Origin: Pycnopodia helianthoides
Lineage: Eukaryota > Echinodermata > Asteroidea > Forcipulatida > Asteriidae
Length of the DNA: 64,000 nt
Direction of reading: 5' to 3'
NCBI GenBank assembly: GCA_032158295.1
Contig: CM063249.1
Coordinates: forward strand, 10,625,139 to 10,689,138
A program made the translations under genes and the position numbers. The first letter of the stretch is position 1. Each line of letters begins with the position of its first letter. Positions 11,701 through 21,594 of this stretch are shown in pieces. Under the pieces are notes generated by a model. It saw only the letters and a list, made by a program, of their open reading frames with translations, was not told the origin of the DNA and did not search any database.

Positions 11701-14700
11701 AATATGAATTAGGCGAGGCTTATAGCAATGACAATGACATTATTTCAAAATGATTATAATTTTATCTTTTGAGACATTAAAAATGTACTTGCAAAATAAG
11801 CGGATGCCATTTTCCTTCAGTTTGAATTTTTTTTCTCTGAAGGGTCGGTCATTTCAAAGCACTGAAACCATATTGCGTCTTTTCCAAAAGGTTTTTAATT
11901 TTCTGATTTATTAAGATACAATATCCTGACAAAATTTGTCGCTTCTTTTTAAACCTAGCTCTTCATCGTCAGTTATATAGGGCTTCATTTTAGATTTACT
12001 GATTGGTTGTTGCATGTTCAAATTACAAAGTTTTGACCTTTTTGGTAACGGTTTTATGTTTATGCAGTGTCATCCATACCAAAACTATTATCAAACAATA
12101 ACTGCCTTCCATTTCCACTGTATCTGACCTATAGGAGTATTTTTGTTATATTGTTCACTACAGAGGCGTTGTTCTATACGCCATGGTGAATGGGCGTCTA
12201 CCATTCAATGATCAGAACCTGAACACACTCTTGGAGCAAACCCGCCGAAAACTGAACTTCCAACCTTGGGTATCTACCGGTAAGACTTATCAGCTGCTCC
12301 ATCACCACTTTAGTTTCAAGAGATGACAAGATGCATCTCATTGGAATAAAAGGAAGACATAACCAAAGAAACTGCCTTGAAATCTGCTTGCTCTTTCTGG
12401 CCTTTTTCTTGGCATAAAGGAAGACATAACTAAATAAACTGTCTTAAATCTGCTTGATCTTTCTGACCTTTTTCTCAGACTGTGCCGATCTAATCCGCAA
12501 GCTACTACGGACCCGTCCGTTGACAAGACTCCGTATGCATGAGATCATCGCACACCCATGGGTTCGCAAAAACCTGAACATTAAGAATCTTACAGCTTTC
12601 CCCTCCAGCCAGGTGAGACAAAAATGATGACACAAACTTGAGAATAGGATACCAAATTGTACTCTGTTTTTGAGTTTCCTCAAACTTCATTGCGCTACAA
12701 ACAACAAGAGCGCAATTCCAAAAAGTATATACGGCAAATTCTTTGAACAGCCCGACATTATGTTATGGCATTATTGGGATCATGTCCACACAAGTCTATG
12801 TTTCTATAGCTAAGGGCGATTTTAAAAGAGAATTGTCAAAATGAGCTGGTACGTTTTGCTGGGACAATTGTTCTGGGCCCAATTTCATAGCGCTGCTTAA
12901 CGGTAAGCAAATTTTCGTGCTAACTGTAGCAGAAAAATTTGCTTAAACATAAGCGTATTTCACAGGTTAGCACAAAAATAAGGCAGTCATCTTGCGCGTT
13001 CACCATGTAACTGCATTGCTACGTCATTCATTTTCGGGCAGTAAGCACCGGAAGGTTTGCATACCTTTTCGTGTGCTTACGGTTAGCAGCGCTATGAAAT
13101 AGAAACTCGTACGTAAGCACAGCATCGGCCGTTAAACAGCTCTATGAAATTGGGCCTAGGTCAGACAACGCGCGAAAGGTGGAAAGTGTTTTGCTTCAAT
13201 TGACGCCAATTTGCAAGATTACAACACGTCCATGCGTTCGTACACTTTATACTTTTATTTATGCTTGCAGCGGTAATAATGGAAAGTAGTAGTACAAAAA
13301 TTAAACACAACATAATTCTCTCTTTGCTAACAGGCCTTCCTCAAAGTCATACAGGAAAGTTCTGATGAGACTTTGACCGGTCAAGCAGACAAGTATGACA
13401 GCCTCAAAGAACCAACACGTGTCCTCAAATCTAACGGAGAAACAGTTCGACTGGATTCCAAAGCAGGTAAGACCAATGCCAGATAGTCAGGCACAAGACC
13501 ATATGCATTGCATTGCTGACTTTTCAATGTACAATGAAGATGAAGATGAAGAGAAATGTCTAAGTTTTTGGTAGAAAAAAAATCTATAGTTGGTTTTGAA
13601 GTCGGACTCGATAAGAAGATTACATTATGTGATTTTTTTTTTTAAAGATCCAAAATACAGCCAAAACGATTATTCTCGAACACATTTCCTTCCCAATAGA
13701 CACAAAGACGAAGAAAAATAAAGAGGAACAAGCCAGCAAGCCAGCGGCTCCGAAACAGAGTGTCCACGTTGTTCCTTCACCCACTTGTCCTCATCAGAAA
13801 AGTCCAAAGCCTGATACACCCCCAAGTTGCAATTCAACCAAGAAGGTAACCACGACAAATAAGACGGCTGACAGCACCCGCATCAAAAACCTATATCGCC
13901 GCATCCTCAAGCCGTCCTTGGGCACCGAGTACGTCTTTGAAGTTGTCGAGAATGAGAAGGAACAGGAGCGACTGATTGAGAAGAGGCTACGGATTAATGC
14001 ATGGGGCAAAAGCCCTCCTCCCAAGACCCCTCGCCGGCTCTTGGACACAAGGAAGCAGATCCAGAAAGTCGCTCCAGGAGCTTCACCTCATCAACAAGCA
14101 TCATCACCCTCACCCAGGCTGACCAAGACATACGTCCCTACTAAGACTATGTCTGATCACACGGATGATAGCCTCGCTGGTTACACACCAACCTTGGTAC
14201 CAGTGGACGTGAGAGAGAAAATCTACATGCGACCAAGCAGAGATGGGTCTCCTGGAGAGCGGGAATCTATCACCCGTGTACGCTACCGCCTGGGATTATC
14301 TCCAACACCAACTCCAACGGGACAGGCAGATGCTAGAGTCAGCCACACCGACAGAAAGAAGTACTCAGCGAGCGAGCCTGCCAGCTGGAAGACAGGGAAG
14401 CCAGGAGGTCCAACTTCATTCATGTGCACGGGAAGACGGAGCTGTGGAAGAGGGCACTCCGTGGGACGCTCCAGAAAGAAGCCAGCAAGAAAAACGACAT
14501 GCGGTTGGAGTCTCCGAGCCCGAGGGCCAGCCCGGTCACGGCGTCTGGTTCGGCAAATTGTGGCAGCAGTAAGTACAAGACCAAGATGCGTGTTCAGGCT
14601 AGGAGGAATTTACTGAACAGCATCATGCTGAAACCAGAGCCGGAGGTTCGAACAAGTGAGCTCCTTGCTCAACTACAGAAGAACCTTCCACTCCTCAGCC

Positions 14701-14717
14701 AGGCAATTGCTGTCTAG
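8784..14717 (+). CDS. Testis-specific serine/threonine kinase (TSSK4/5-like), 9 coding exons, long C-terminal extension
   Basis: Exons: 8784-9023, 9526-9633, 10694-10893, 11214-11269, 11544-11679, 12164-12279, 12479-12612, 13334-13466 and 13700-14717; phases agree throughout. The kinase domain is complete: glycine loop [13 protein letters not shown] lysine (exon 2), [11 protein letters not shown] loop split between exons 3 and 4, DFGFA split between exons 4 and 5, then [12 protein letters not shown] and DIWSLGVVLYAM. The phrases [19 protein letters not shown] and KISDFGFA match TSSK4/5 better than TSSK1/2. Family members act in spermatids and sperm; that role here is inferred. A 20-odd residue charged insert lies between glycine loop and lysine. 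The last exon adds roughly 340 residues (usual TSSKs total 270-370 aa), rich in Pro, Ser and Lys. It changes frame near 14240-14430: the upstream frame stops at 14614-14616, whereas a -1 frame from about 14340 gives a more protein-like helical tail to TAG at 14715-14717. Confidence 0.92.
9807..10046. mobile_element. GGGCCC-ended MITE, family D copy 1 (kinase intron 2)
   Basis: A 240-bp element whose ends are inverted copies of gggcccaatttcatag. The inverted similarity continues inward (gcttagcatgaaatttc, accaaccaaatttcca), so most of the element can fold into one long hairpin. Relatives are at 12875-13156, 18284-18469 and 16551-17118. Confidence 0.85.
12336..12478 (+). repeat. Short direct duplication at the 3' end of kinase intron 6
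   Basis: The phrase aaaggaagacataac...aaactg(t/c)cttgaaatctgcttg.tctttctg.cctttttct occurs twice in tandem just before exon 7 (about 12350-12408 and 12416-12475). The second copy supplies the polypyrimidine tract and acceptor (tttctcag, exon at 12479). The first copy is a decoy that lacks the same AG context. Confidence 0.6.
12875..13156. mobile_element. GGGCCC-ended MITE, family D copy 2 (kinase intron 7)
   Basis: Ends gggcccaatttcatagcgctg and its inverse (cagctctatgaaattgggcc) bound a 282-bp element. The interior repeats taagcaaattttcgtgct-like words in both orientations. Same family as the copy at 9807. Confidence 0.8.
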
Positions 14718-15881
14718 AGTACAGGAAGCATAAGACGATGGTTTAATTATTATACTTGGGAGATGTGGGTTGTCATTTTTTGCATCTGGTCTTAACCATG
14801 GAGAGAGTAGGAATAATGTGTAATAATAACAATGCAGCACGGCTGATTTTACTTCCTCTGAGAACATTGTATCGCAGACCAAGGAATGATAGACGTACGA
14901 TGGCTGGAAAAGTTACACAAAAATAATGAGGGTGCAATATGAACGCAACTACATGTGACAGATATCACGTGTGTTTGCGGTCAGTGTCCAAAATTTGTCA
15001 CAGAGCAGCCATCTTGGTTTTTCTCACATTCAAGTCAATGAAACCAAACCGAGGCTGGAAGGTACAAAATATGGCCTGGCACATAGTTGTTATAATTCAT
15101 CAGTCAATCTCTGTCACATTATAGAATTCGTAAAAAGATGTCAGTATAATGAAAGGTCTATCCTCTCTCTGCAAACTCAAGATCCACACACAATGTCAGC
15201 TGAAAAGTAATAACTTTATCAAGTCCTAAAACAAAAGGCAAAACAAGCAAATTGACAAATCATACAGGAACATTCCTATAATTTGATTTAAGATAGATAA
15301 CATGTTCTATGTTGTGTTCTTCATTAAAATTTAAGTTGCATTCACATACTGTAATTTCTTTTCACACAATTATTTGAAACGTAGGCAAGAGTGGTACAAA
15401 TGATGCAGTTATTCAAATGCAATTTAATTTTGACGACTGATTCATAACATAACTGTTTGAAGCGTAAAAGTAAGCAAATTGTTTTCCAATCAAAGAATAA
15501 TAACAAGAGAGACCGACCTTCAAAAACTAATTCGCTGTTTTATTATTAAATACACCTTGTTTACAATCAAGAATAGTTTCAATGAGTATTAGGAAATGTT
15601 AACACAAATAACAGTCAACAAATGTTATAATAATGATGCACATTGTACGACTTGAGCAAAAATGTATGAAAATTAAACTGTCTTTGAGGAGACATTTAAG
15701 CTGGTAAAATATTACCTTCAAGGTGAGAATTTTGTTTTATGAATCAATGTTTTCAAAGATAAATCAACACCAAACATTATTATTGCAGGTTGAGAATTTT
15801 GTAGTTGAGCCCATACCTTCCATATTGGCCCAACATTGTCAATTATGTTGCAAGTCTCTGATATTGAAATAATTGGTTATT
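14718..15881 (+). other. Kinase 3' UTR and intergenic AT-rich DNA
   Basis: Downstream of the kinase stop there is no further exon. ATTAAA at 15323-15328 is a candidate polyadenylation signal. The rest is AT-rich with no recognised gene on either strand. Confidence 0.45.
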
Positions 15882-16245
15882 ATAGACTGTCATGCAACCT
15901 CTGTTTACAAAAAGAGTGACCTTGTACATTACAGGTCATTTCCTGGGGGGGGGGGGGCGAGATACTACACTGGTCACATGGGAAATTTTACATTTTGTGT
16001 CATAATTTTATGTCATAAGCAGCCACTTGGGTCGGACGGAATGAGTGAGTGTGAGTCATAATGTTGACCTAAATTCAAGAGTTGTAAAAAAAAAAATCAG
16101 GTTTTTTTTAATATCAAAAGTTGACAAAACCGAGACAGTGCAATATCAATTAAATATCAAGATTTTGTCTGTGTGTGTACAAATCACACCTGCAGGAAGT
16201 CCATGCTCTGTTGCTCTTGTAAATGTATGAAGTCACATGGTCTGA
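15882..16245 (+). repeat. Dispersed repeat, copy 1
   Basis: This resembles 49490-49765 in the same orientation. Shared blocks include tgtttacaaaaa, caggtcatttc.tgg, ata.tacactggtca.tgggaaatt, gtgtacaaat..cctg..gaagtcca, and ctcttgtaaat.t.tga. A G-run of 13 lies at about 15946-15958. It sits just beyond the SELENOH poly(A) region. Confidence 0.6.
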
Positions 16246-16277
16246 ATACTCTGCCTAGTTTGAGGTGAAGGGTTAAG

Positions 16278-16283
16278 TTTTAA
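16278..16283 (-). terminator. Candidate SELENOH polyadenylation signal (ATTAAA)
   Basis: On the - strand this reads ATTAAA and lies about 95 bases beyond the SECIS core. It is the first canonical-type hexamer after the 3' UTR acceptor, so it is the likely end of the transcript. Confidence 0.5.
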
Positions 16284-19200
16284 TACAAAATGCTGGTATT
16301 TGTGCACATCCACAGTCAGTACACTCCAACTGTCTCTATGACGTCCCACCAGAGCACTCAATAGCATTTTTCTTTCTCAAGATAATAACCTAAGCCTGAG
16401 GCTTCTTGAGTTACCATCTGTCATTAGCGCTTATTAGGATCCTCTGCTGGTACGTCAAATCTTAATCTCTCTATGTGGCTGAGGTGACTGTTGGGGACAC
16501 AAGAAGGAAACTGGTTAGACGTCAATAACGTTAACCAGTGAGGAGTACGGTGCCAATTTCATAGAACTGCTTAAAGGCCCTGTACACTATTGGTAAGATC
16601 GAAAAACACAATGTTCACAGATTCACACATAACTTTCATGATTTAAAGTAAGAAATGGTAGAAAGGGTTCCTTAAAATATTTCTGCCTAAAATGCTATCG
16701 TTTCTGAGAAACGAGTAAAACAATAGTAATTATCGCGCGCGATAATTTGAAAAAACAGAAAACACATAAGATCTCTTTTCACTATTTTCTCGTGACCTCG
16801 ATGACCAATTGAGCTCAAACTTTCACAGGTTTGTTTGTTCATGCATATGTTTAATCACACAAAATGTGGACACTGATTTTGAGCTGTTACCAAAAGTGTA
16901 CAATACCTTTATTAAGCACAAAAAGTAGCTAAGCAAAACAAAATCATGAATATCATTTGGTCTTTGACCTTACACCAATGTGTGTAAAGCACTGTATACT
17001 CAGTACTTTCCCGACTCCTGTGAATAAAATCAACAGGCATATCACTCCTTTATCCCTGCTAAGCAATATTTTAACACAGTTAAACACATTTCTGCTTAAA
17101 TGGTTCTGTGAAATTGGACGCAGGTGTCTTATGGACACCCTGTTTTTAATTAGACATCCAACTTGATCTATCATGAACTATGATTCGACTTTGCCTCAAT
17201 TTTCAACTTCCCCCATCCCATAGCCTGGTTATCCCTCACCACTGGCCAGCATGGCACCGAGGCTCTCTGTGCATAGAGTACTGTAAAGCAGCAATCCCTT
17301 GTCCAATAAAGTGGGCAGCTTTACTGCTTTCAGTGCCCAACTCACTAATTTGCACCACAAAAATCTGGACGGCGCCACTAACTTATGAGGCAAAACAAAT
17401 TTCCGCTCTGATCGCGACTGAATGTATTAGGAACTTGTAATTTCCTAGGAAGCTTAGCTACAGAAATGGCTTTGGTGGTATCAGTAAGCCTTTCTCACGA
17501 AATATACTAATTAAATTACCCGCATTAATGTGTACAGACCCTATTTATTGGCAAACGCCGTGGAGTTGTGCACTAGGCAGACGCTAGGCAGACGCACAAA
17601 CGCGTATATGCATCATGCCACCATCAGCCCCCATACAAAAAGGCAAGAAGTTCCCTAATTTTTACCAACCAGTAGTGTTATTGCGAGCGCACGCATGCAC
17701 AATGTGTAATTACATATTTCATGGGAAGGGTCCATCAATAACACTGAATCTTCTTACCTGTGTTGTGCGAACAAACTCTACAAGGCTTTCTTGAATTCTT
17801 CAATCACAACGGAAGCCGCTGGAAACTTCAATTTACGTGGGGGTCCCTTCTTGACACCAGTCCAGAGAAGAACTTCTGCGGATCAAAAAATCCTATCACA
17901 GTTAATACTGTACCAGTAGAATAATTCTCATAATATGGTGAAGAATATGTTGCCGGCTACGAGGCCATGGGCCTCATTGCTGAGAATTTTATACAAACGA
18001 TGGAAGACTTTGAGGCACTAGGTAGCAAGTATAAATCAAATTTTCTTTAAAAAATGTGCAGGTGAAAATGAAAATTGACATAATATGGGTAATCATTGGT
18101 AATCGCAAAAAATCTGACAAAGCACTAAGATTGTCAGTATCACCATAGTGACTTGTATCATTGTGACATCACACTTTGCTTAGAATAGATTGAGAAAACA
18201 TAATTAGCTCCTGCAAACTGTTGCAGTCTTTCTCGAAGGCTAAAATGGCCTTCCAGAAAGACTTTGCTAGGGTTGAAATGTCAGGGCCCAATTTCATAGA
18301 GCTGCTTAAGCACAAAAAGTAGCTAAGCACAACAAAATAATGCTTAACAGAATAAGGTTACCAGGCTATTCCACATGTATCATCTGTGACTGGTACCCTG
18401 CTTATTTTAGCTCAGCAGAAAATTGTTAAGCACTATTTGCTGTTTAAGCAGCTCTACGAAATTGGGCCCAGGCCCTAAACTAAGTTCTTGCAATTAAGAA
18501 TACACAGTTCAGATCAATCTTAGCTCTTTGTGAAATCGAGCCCTCAAGAGTATGTAATTTTATGTGACCCAACATGAAATATCAAACCTAGGAAAGTTAA
18601 AGCTCAATCCACCACCGGCATTATGAGATTAAAACTAATGCGCCGTATTTTTTACCGCATGAGGGCGCTCTAAAAAATATTTGTATCACTTCCGGGGGTA
18701 TAACTAAAGCGGTTATCGTCTGCTCAGGTAGCTGTGTAGACAGTTTTAACATCAGCATTCTGTCACTTCTGTGCGCGAGAGAGTTTAGTCAGTGCTTCTA
18801 GCATCTAAGGTGGATTAATAACGGCTCCTTTAAAGAAATAAAGAGCCCTGCATCTAATCTTACAATATCAGAACTGGCAGATAAGCGTGGCTCATCCTTT
18901 CCTCTTTACACTTATAGAAACAACTGTTCTCCGCAAACAAAAACTGCTTCAAATACTTCCTCCAGACAGTTAAGGACTGAAACACATTACTACCAGACGT
19001 CATATCCATCACGGACAATAAGACCTTTAAAGGAGCCGTTATTAATAATCCACCTTAGATTCTAGAAGCACTGACTAAACTCTCTTGCGCCGACAAAACG
19101 CCGATGCTAAACTGTACACAGCTAGCTGAGCAGACGATAAGTTATACCCCCGGAAGTGATAAAAATGTTTTTGAGAGCACCCTCGCGCGGTCAAAAAACA

Positions 19201-21196
19201 CGGCGCATTGTTTTACTGATTTCTCAATAACCATAGCATTTTCAAGCAAAAATATTTGAAGGCAAGTTTCCACCATGAACATCTTACCATGAAGATACGT
19301 ACAATTCTGTGAACACTTTTCAATCCTACCAATATTGAATAATGTGTTTGGCACACCCTTCAACATCTCAAAGTTTTCCATTGCACTCTCTACTTACCAG
19401 ACCCATCCTCTTTAAAGAGCGATATCTCAAAGCTCTTGGAGCGAGGCTTTGTTGGGTTCTTCTCTGCACTAAGATCAGGGAACTCCGACTGCAATGCCTC
19501 AATGACCTGATCGGCATTGCGGCCGTACACTCGTCAGGAACGACTGTAAATCAATGCAAATGAGTCCAGTGAAATGAGTAGTTGCATGTCTCGTAACCCT
19601 CCATCCTCCCGACGGTCGGAGACCGGAGGGTTATGAGTCATGCAATGCGAAAAAGTGGCGAAATTGCAATTTCTACCATTTTTGTCGACTAGTCACCAGA
19701 TTTGCCAAATTTTTACAACTTTCAAAAAGCAGGACACACATTCTAAGAACACGATCGATTTGATCTTCAATGTGTAATGAATCCATTCATAACACTCTAA
19801 ACATCGTTGAACATTTATTTGAAGAAAAAACAAACAAAAACTTACCAGAAACTTACCGAAATGTCCATGGACCGCACTTCCCCTAAATCAACCAATCAGC
19901 GTAAACCAAACCGCTGTTTAGGCCTGGCGAACGTCTGTGTGCGACTGTGCGTGCACGCAGTTAATGTATTTAACGGATTTGCGCCATCTGCAGTTTGCGC
20001 TGATTAATTGCAGGAACAGCATTCCAGAATGCGCGCTCAATCTGTAAATTTGTCCTCTTAAATATCCTGTGATTGTGCAACTCAACAAAATGCGCTCAAC
20101 GATGTGTCCGCTTAAGCTGATTGGTCGAGATATTGCTAGGTCACGAATCGCGAGGTTCGAAAACTGGACCTAAGATTGTCAACGCTTCATGAGAATTTCG
20201 CTAAGTCTCTGGTAATTTTTTGTCTTTTTTTCTTAAAATATTTTCTCAATGATGTTTTGAGTGTTATGAATGGATTCATGACACATTGAAGATCAAATCC
20301 ATGTTTTTATCTTAGTTAGAATGTGTGTCATGTTTTTTGAAAGTGGTAAAAATTGGGCAAATCTAGTGACTAGTCTGACTAATTTTTACATTTTTTTTGC
20401 ATTGCATGACTCGTAACCCTCCGGTCTCCGACCATCGGGAGGATGGAGGGTTACGATTATCGCAACTATGAAATGAGTAGATTTGCGTAGAAAACAGCTC
20501 AGGTTCTGCCGTGGCACTTGGTAGCATTTTTAACAGGTTATAAGTTAATAAGCAGAATATTAGACTGAATTACAGTCTTTTTCGGGACTTTTAAGTTTTA
20601 ATTAACCCTCAATGGATCTGCCATTGGTGCATTTTCCCATGGACCTAATCAAATGTGAGAAGAATTCCCACTGGGGCACTTGCAGTGTACTGTTAATATA
20701 ACTGTTGATTATTTGTCAACTGTCATAATTAAAACTGTTTTAATCATACTCATTAAAACTCATGAACTAGCACTAGCAGACTAGCCATACACATGTAGTA
20801 GGACACCAGTGTCAGTTGTGTATGCAAGTGCAACGGAAGAGTCCAACCTTGCCCTTGGCTAAGCAGTAGCACAAGCCATAGAGAAAGGACTAGCACTAGC
20901 AGACTACTATTACTAGTACTACTACTAATACTAATAGTAGAGTAGTACACTCGACCACACACATCATGCACGTTGTCCAGTGTGACTCGACGAGTCAGAT
21001 TTCAATTGCATGCACAACTGTCTATTATAATGACTTACCAGTGCTCAATGACAACTCGCATTTCACCAGAAGGTACTTTTTCCTTCTTGGATTTCTTGGC
21101 GGTCGGCACTTCAGTTTTTGTTGACGGTCCTCCGTCATTTTCCGAGTTTCCCGCGGCGGGCTCGCCCGCGCGTCTTTTCCCACGTGGAGGAGCCAT
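16278..21196 (-). CDS. SELENOH: Selenoprotein H, 3 coding exons plus a separate 3' UTR exon; TGA encodes selenocysteine
   Basis: SELENOH is a small nuclear/nucleolar DNA-binding selenoprotein with a thioredoxin-like fold and redox activity. On -: exon 1 CDS 21196-21039, exon 2 19543-19398, exon 3 17875-17778 (TAG), continuing as UTR to a donor at 17758, then a UTR exon from 16487 (acceptor cccaacag|TCACC) to about 16250. Exon 1 gives MAPPRGKRRAGEP with basic clusters (KKSKKEK), a likely nuclear signal. A codon split over exons 1/2 makes Cys, giving HC-RS-U-RVYGRNA: the family CxxU motif, with TGA at 19534-19536. Exon 2 continues KNPTKPRSKSFEISLF, exon 3 WTGVKKGPPRKLKFP and ends EEFKKAL. Predicted 133 residues against 122 in human. 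Ordinary gene finders would stop at the TGA or skip exon 2. Introns 1, 2 and the UTR intron each carry transposons. Confidence 0.95.
16372..16432 (-). ncRNA. SECIS element (form 2) in the SELENOH 3' UTR
   Basis: On - the order is: 5' core ATGA (16421-16424), one C, helix strand AGATGGTAACT (16409-16419), apical region 16391-16408 starting CAAG, helix strand GGTTATTATCT (16380-16390), then TGA (16377-16379) and G. The two helix strands pair over 11 positions (Watson-Crick plus GU). The TGA-containing strands flank the helix as the non-canonical quartet requires. The conserved AA falls 13 bases after ATGA, and the apical region contains an extra mini-stem (AAGCC...GGCTT with loop TCA), which defines form 2. 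SECIS recruits SBP2 and the Sec-specific elongation factor to recode UGA. Helix I below the quartet is less clear to me; AGCGCT/AGTGCT can pair but asymmetrically. Confidence 0.83.
16551..17118. mobile_element. Nested transposons in the SELENOH 3' UTR intron (family D interrupted by family A)
   Basis: Left end ccaatttcatagaactgctt (16553) and right end gcttaaatggttctgtgaaattgg (to about 17116) are the two ends of a GGGCCCAATTTC-type MITE. It is interrupted at 16573-16910 by a complete 338-bp family A element. A SINE tail fragment (about 16965-17040, opposite orientation to the copy at 27703) also lies inside. The order of insertion reads as family D first. Confidence 0.75.
16573..16910. mobile_element. 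TTAA-type MITE, family A copy 1 (338 bp)
   Basis: Ends aaaggccctgtacactattgg and, inverted, aaaggtattgtacacttttgg form terminal inverted repeats of about 24 bp. The other copy (26934-27271) is also exactly 338 bp and lies in the opposite orientation. The centre has the palindrome attatcgcgcgcgataat. TTAA precedes the left end, consistent with a piggyBac-type target, but the right flank has TTAT. Confidence 0.85.
18284..18469. mobile_element. GGGCCC-ended MITE, family D copy 3 (SELENOH intron 2)
   Basis: A 186-bp element with inverted ends gggcccaatttcatagagct and agctctacgaaattgggccc. Directly upstream (18215-18283) is the motif tctttctcgaaggc...gaaagactttgctagggttgaaatgtcagg, a degenerate relative of 35045-35125. 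Confidence 0.85.
18625..19229. mobile_element. Fold-back inverted repeat in SELENOH intron 2
   Basis: The left arm (about 18625-18834) and right arm (about 19024-19229) are inverted copies over roughly 205 bp. Examples are gagagtttagtcagtgcttcta against tagaagcactgactaaactctc, and taacggctcctttaaa against its inverse. The spacer is about 190 bp. There is no coding content, so it is a non-autonomous fold-back or long-TIR transposon. It lies about 170 bp downstream of the exon that carries the Sec codon. Confidence 0.8.
19534..19536 (-). other. SELENOH: Selenocysteine codon (in-frame TGA) of SELENOH
   Basis: Read on -, the codons are TGT (split across the exon 1/2 junction), CGT, TCC, TGA, CGA, GTG, TAC, GGC: C-R-S-U-R-V-Y-G. 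The open frame, strong homology on both sides, and a SECIS downstream on the same strand all support recoding rather than termination. Confidence 0.95.
19581..20469. mobile_element. Long-TIR element with 10-bp TSD (Mutator-like) in SELENOH intron 1
   Basis: The arms begin gttgcatgtctcgtaaccctc (19581) and its near inverse (ending 20469), and stay complementary for about 230 bp with few changes. The 10-bp direct repeat GAAATGAGTA flanks it at 19571-19580 and 20470-20479. Long inverted repeats with 9-11 bp duplications are the signature of Mutator-like (MULE) elements. The interior has no transposase ORF, so it is non-autonomous. A fragment of the same end (cgtaaccctccatctt) is at 43923. Confidence 0.85.
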
Positions 21197-21594
21197 GTTG
21201 TTTATGTTCGGACCCAACGTCAGAGGTCGCCCTTTCAATTTAACAGTAAAATATTGCGATTAGAGCCTTTTCGAAACGACATGTGTTAGCATAGAGAAAG
21301 GTTTATCTATGGTAAAATTTAAAACCTCGTTGCAAGGTTAAAGGCCTTGTCAAAAATGTGCGCTATTATTGATAGGCAGAAGCCTAAGGCAGAGCCAATT
21401 TTGAAGCTAAAGTTTCGAAAAGGCTTTCAGTCAAAGTTACCAATAGAGGTCGCCCTGTCAAAAACGGGAATAACAATTTTGTGTGAATGAACGCCTTGCC
21501 CTTGTTTTACTTTGAAAGAAATTGTTTTACCAACTGTTAAACTTAATGAGATGATTTAGCAAATTCTTTTGTCAACGCAAGCGTTTTTTTAAAG
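21197..21594. promoter_or_regulatory. Putative bidirectional promoter between SELENOH (-) and a small gene (+)
   Basis: The SELENOH ATG (21196, -) and the start of the next gene (21595 or later, +) are about 400 bp apart and point away from each other. A dyad, gagccttttcgaaac (about 21263) and gtttcgaaaaggctt (about 21412), spans it, and the phrase gaggtcgccct occurs twice (about 21223 and 21447). Promoter function is inferred from geometry. Confidence 0.5.

Noticed and set aside
19342..19563. Plus-strand ORF over SELENOH exon 2
   Set aside because: The minus strand carries the conserved SELENOH frame with split codons and splice sites; the plus reading is its shadow.
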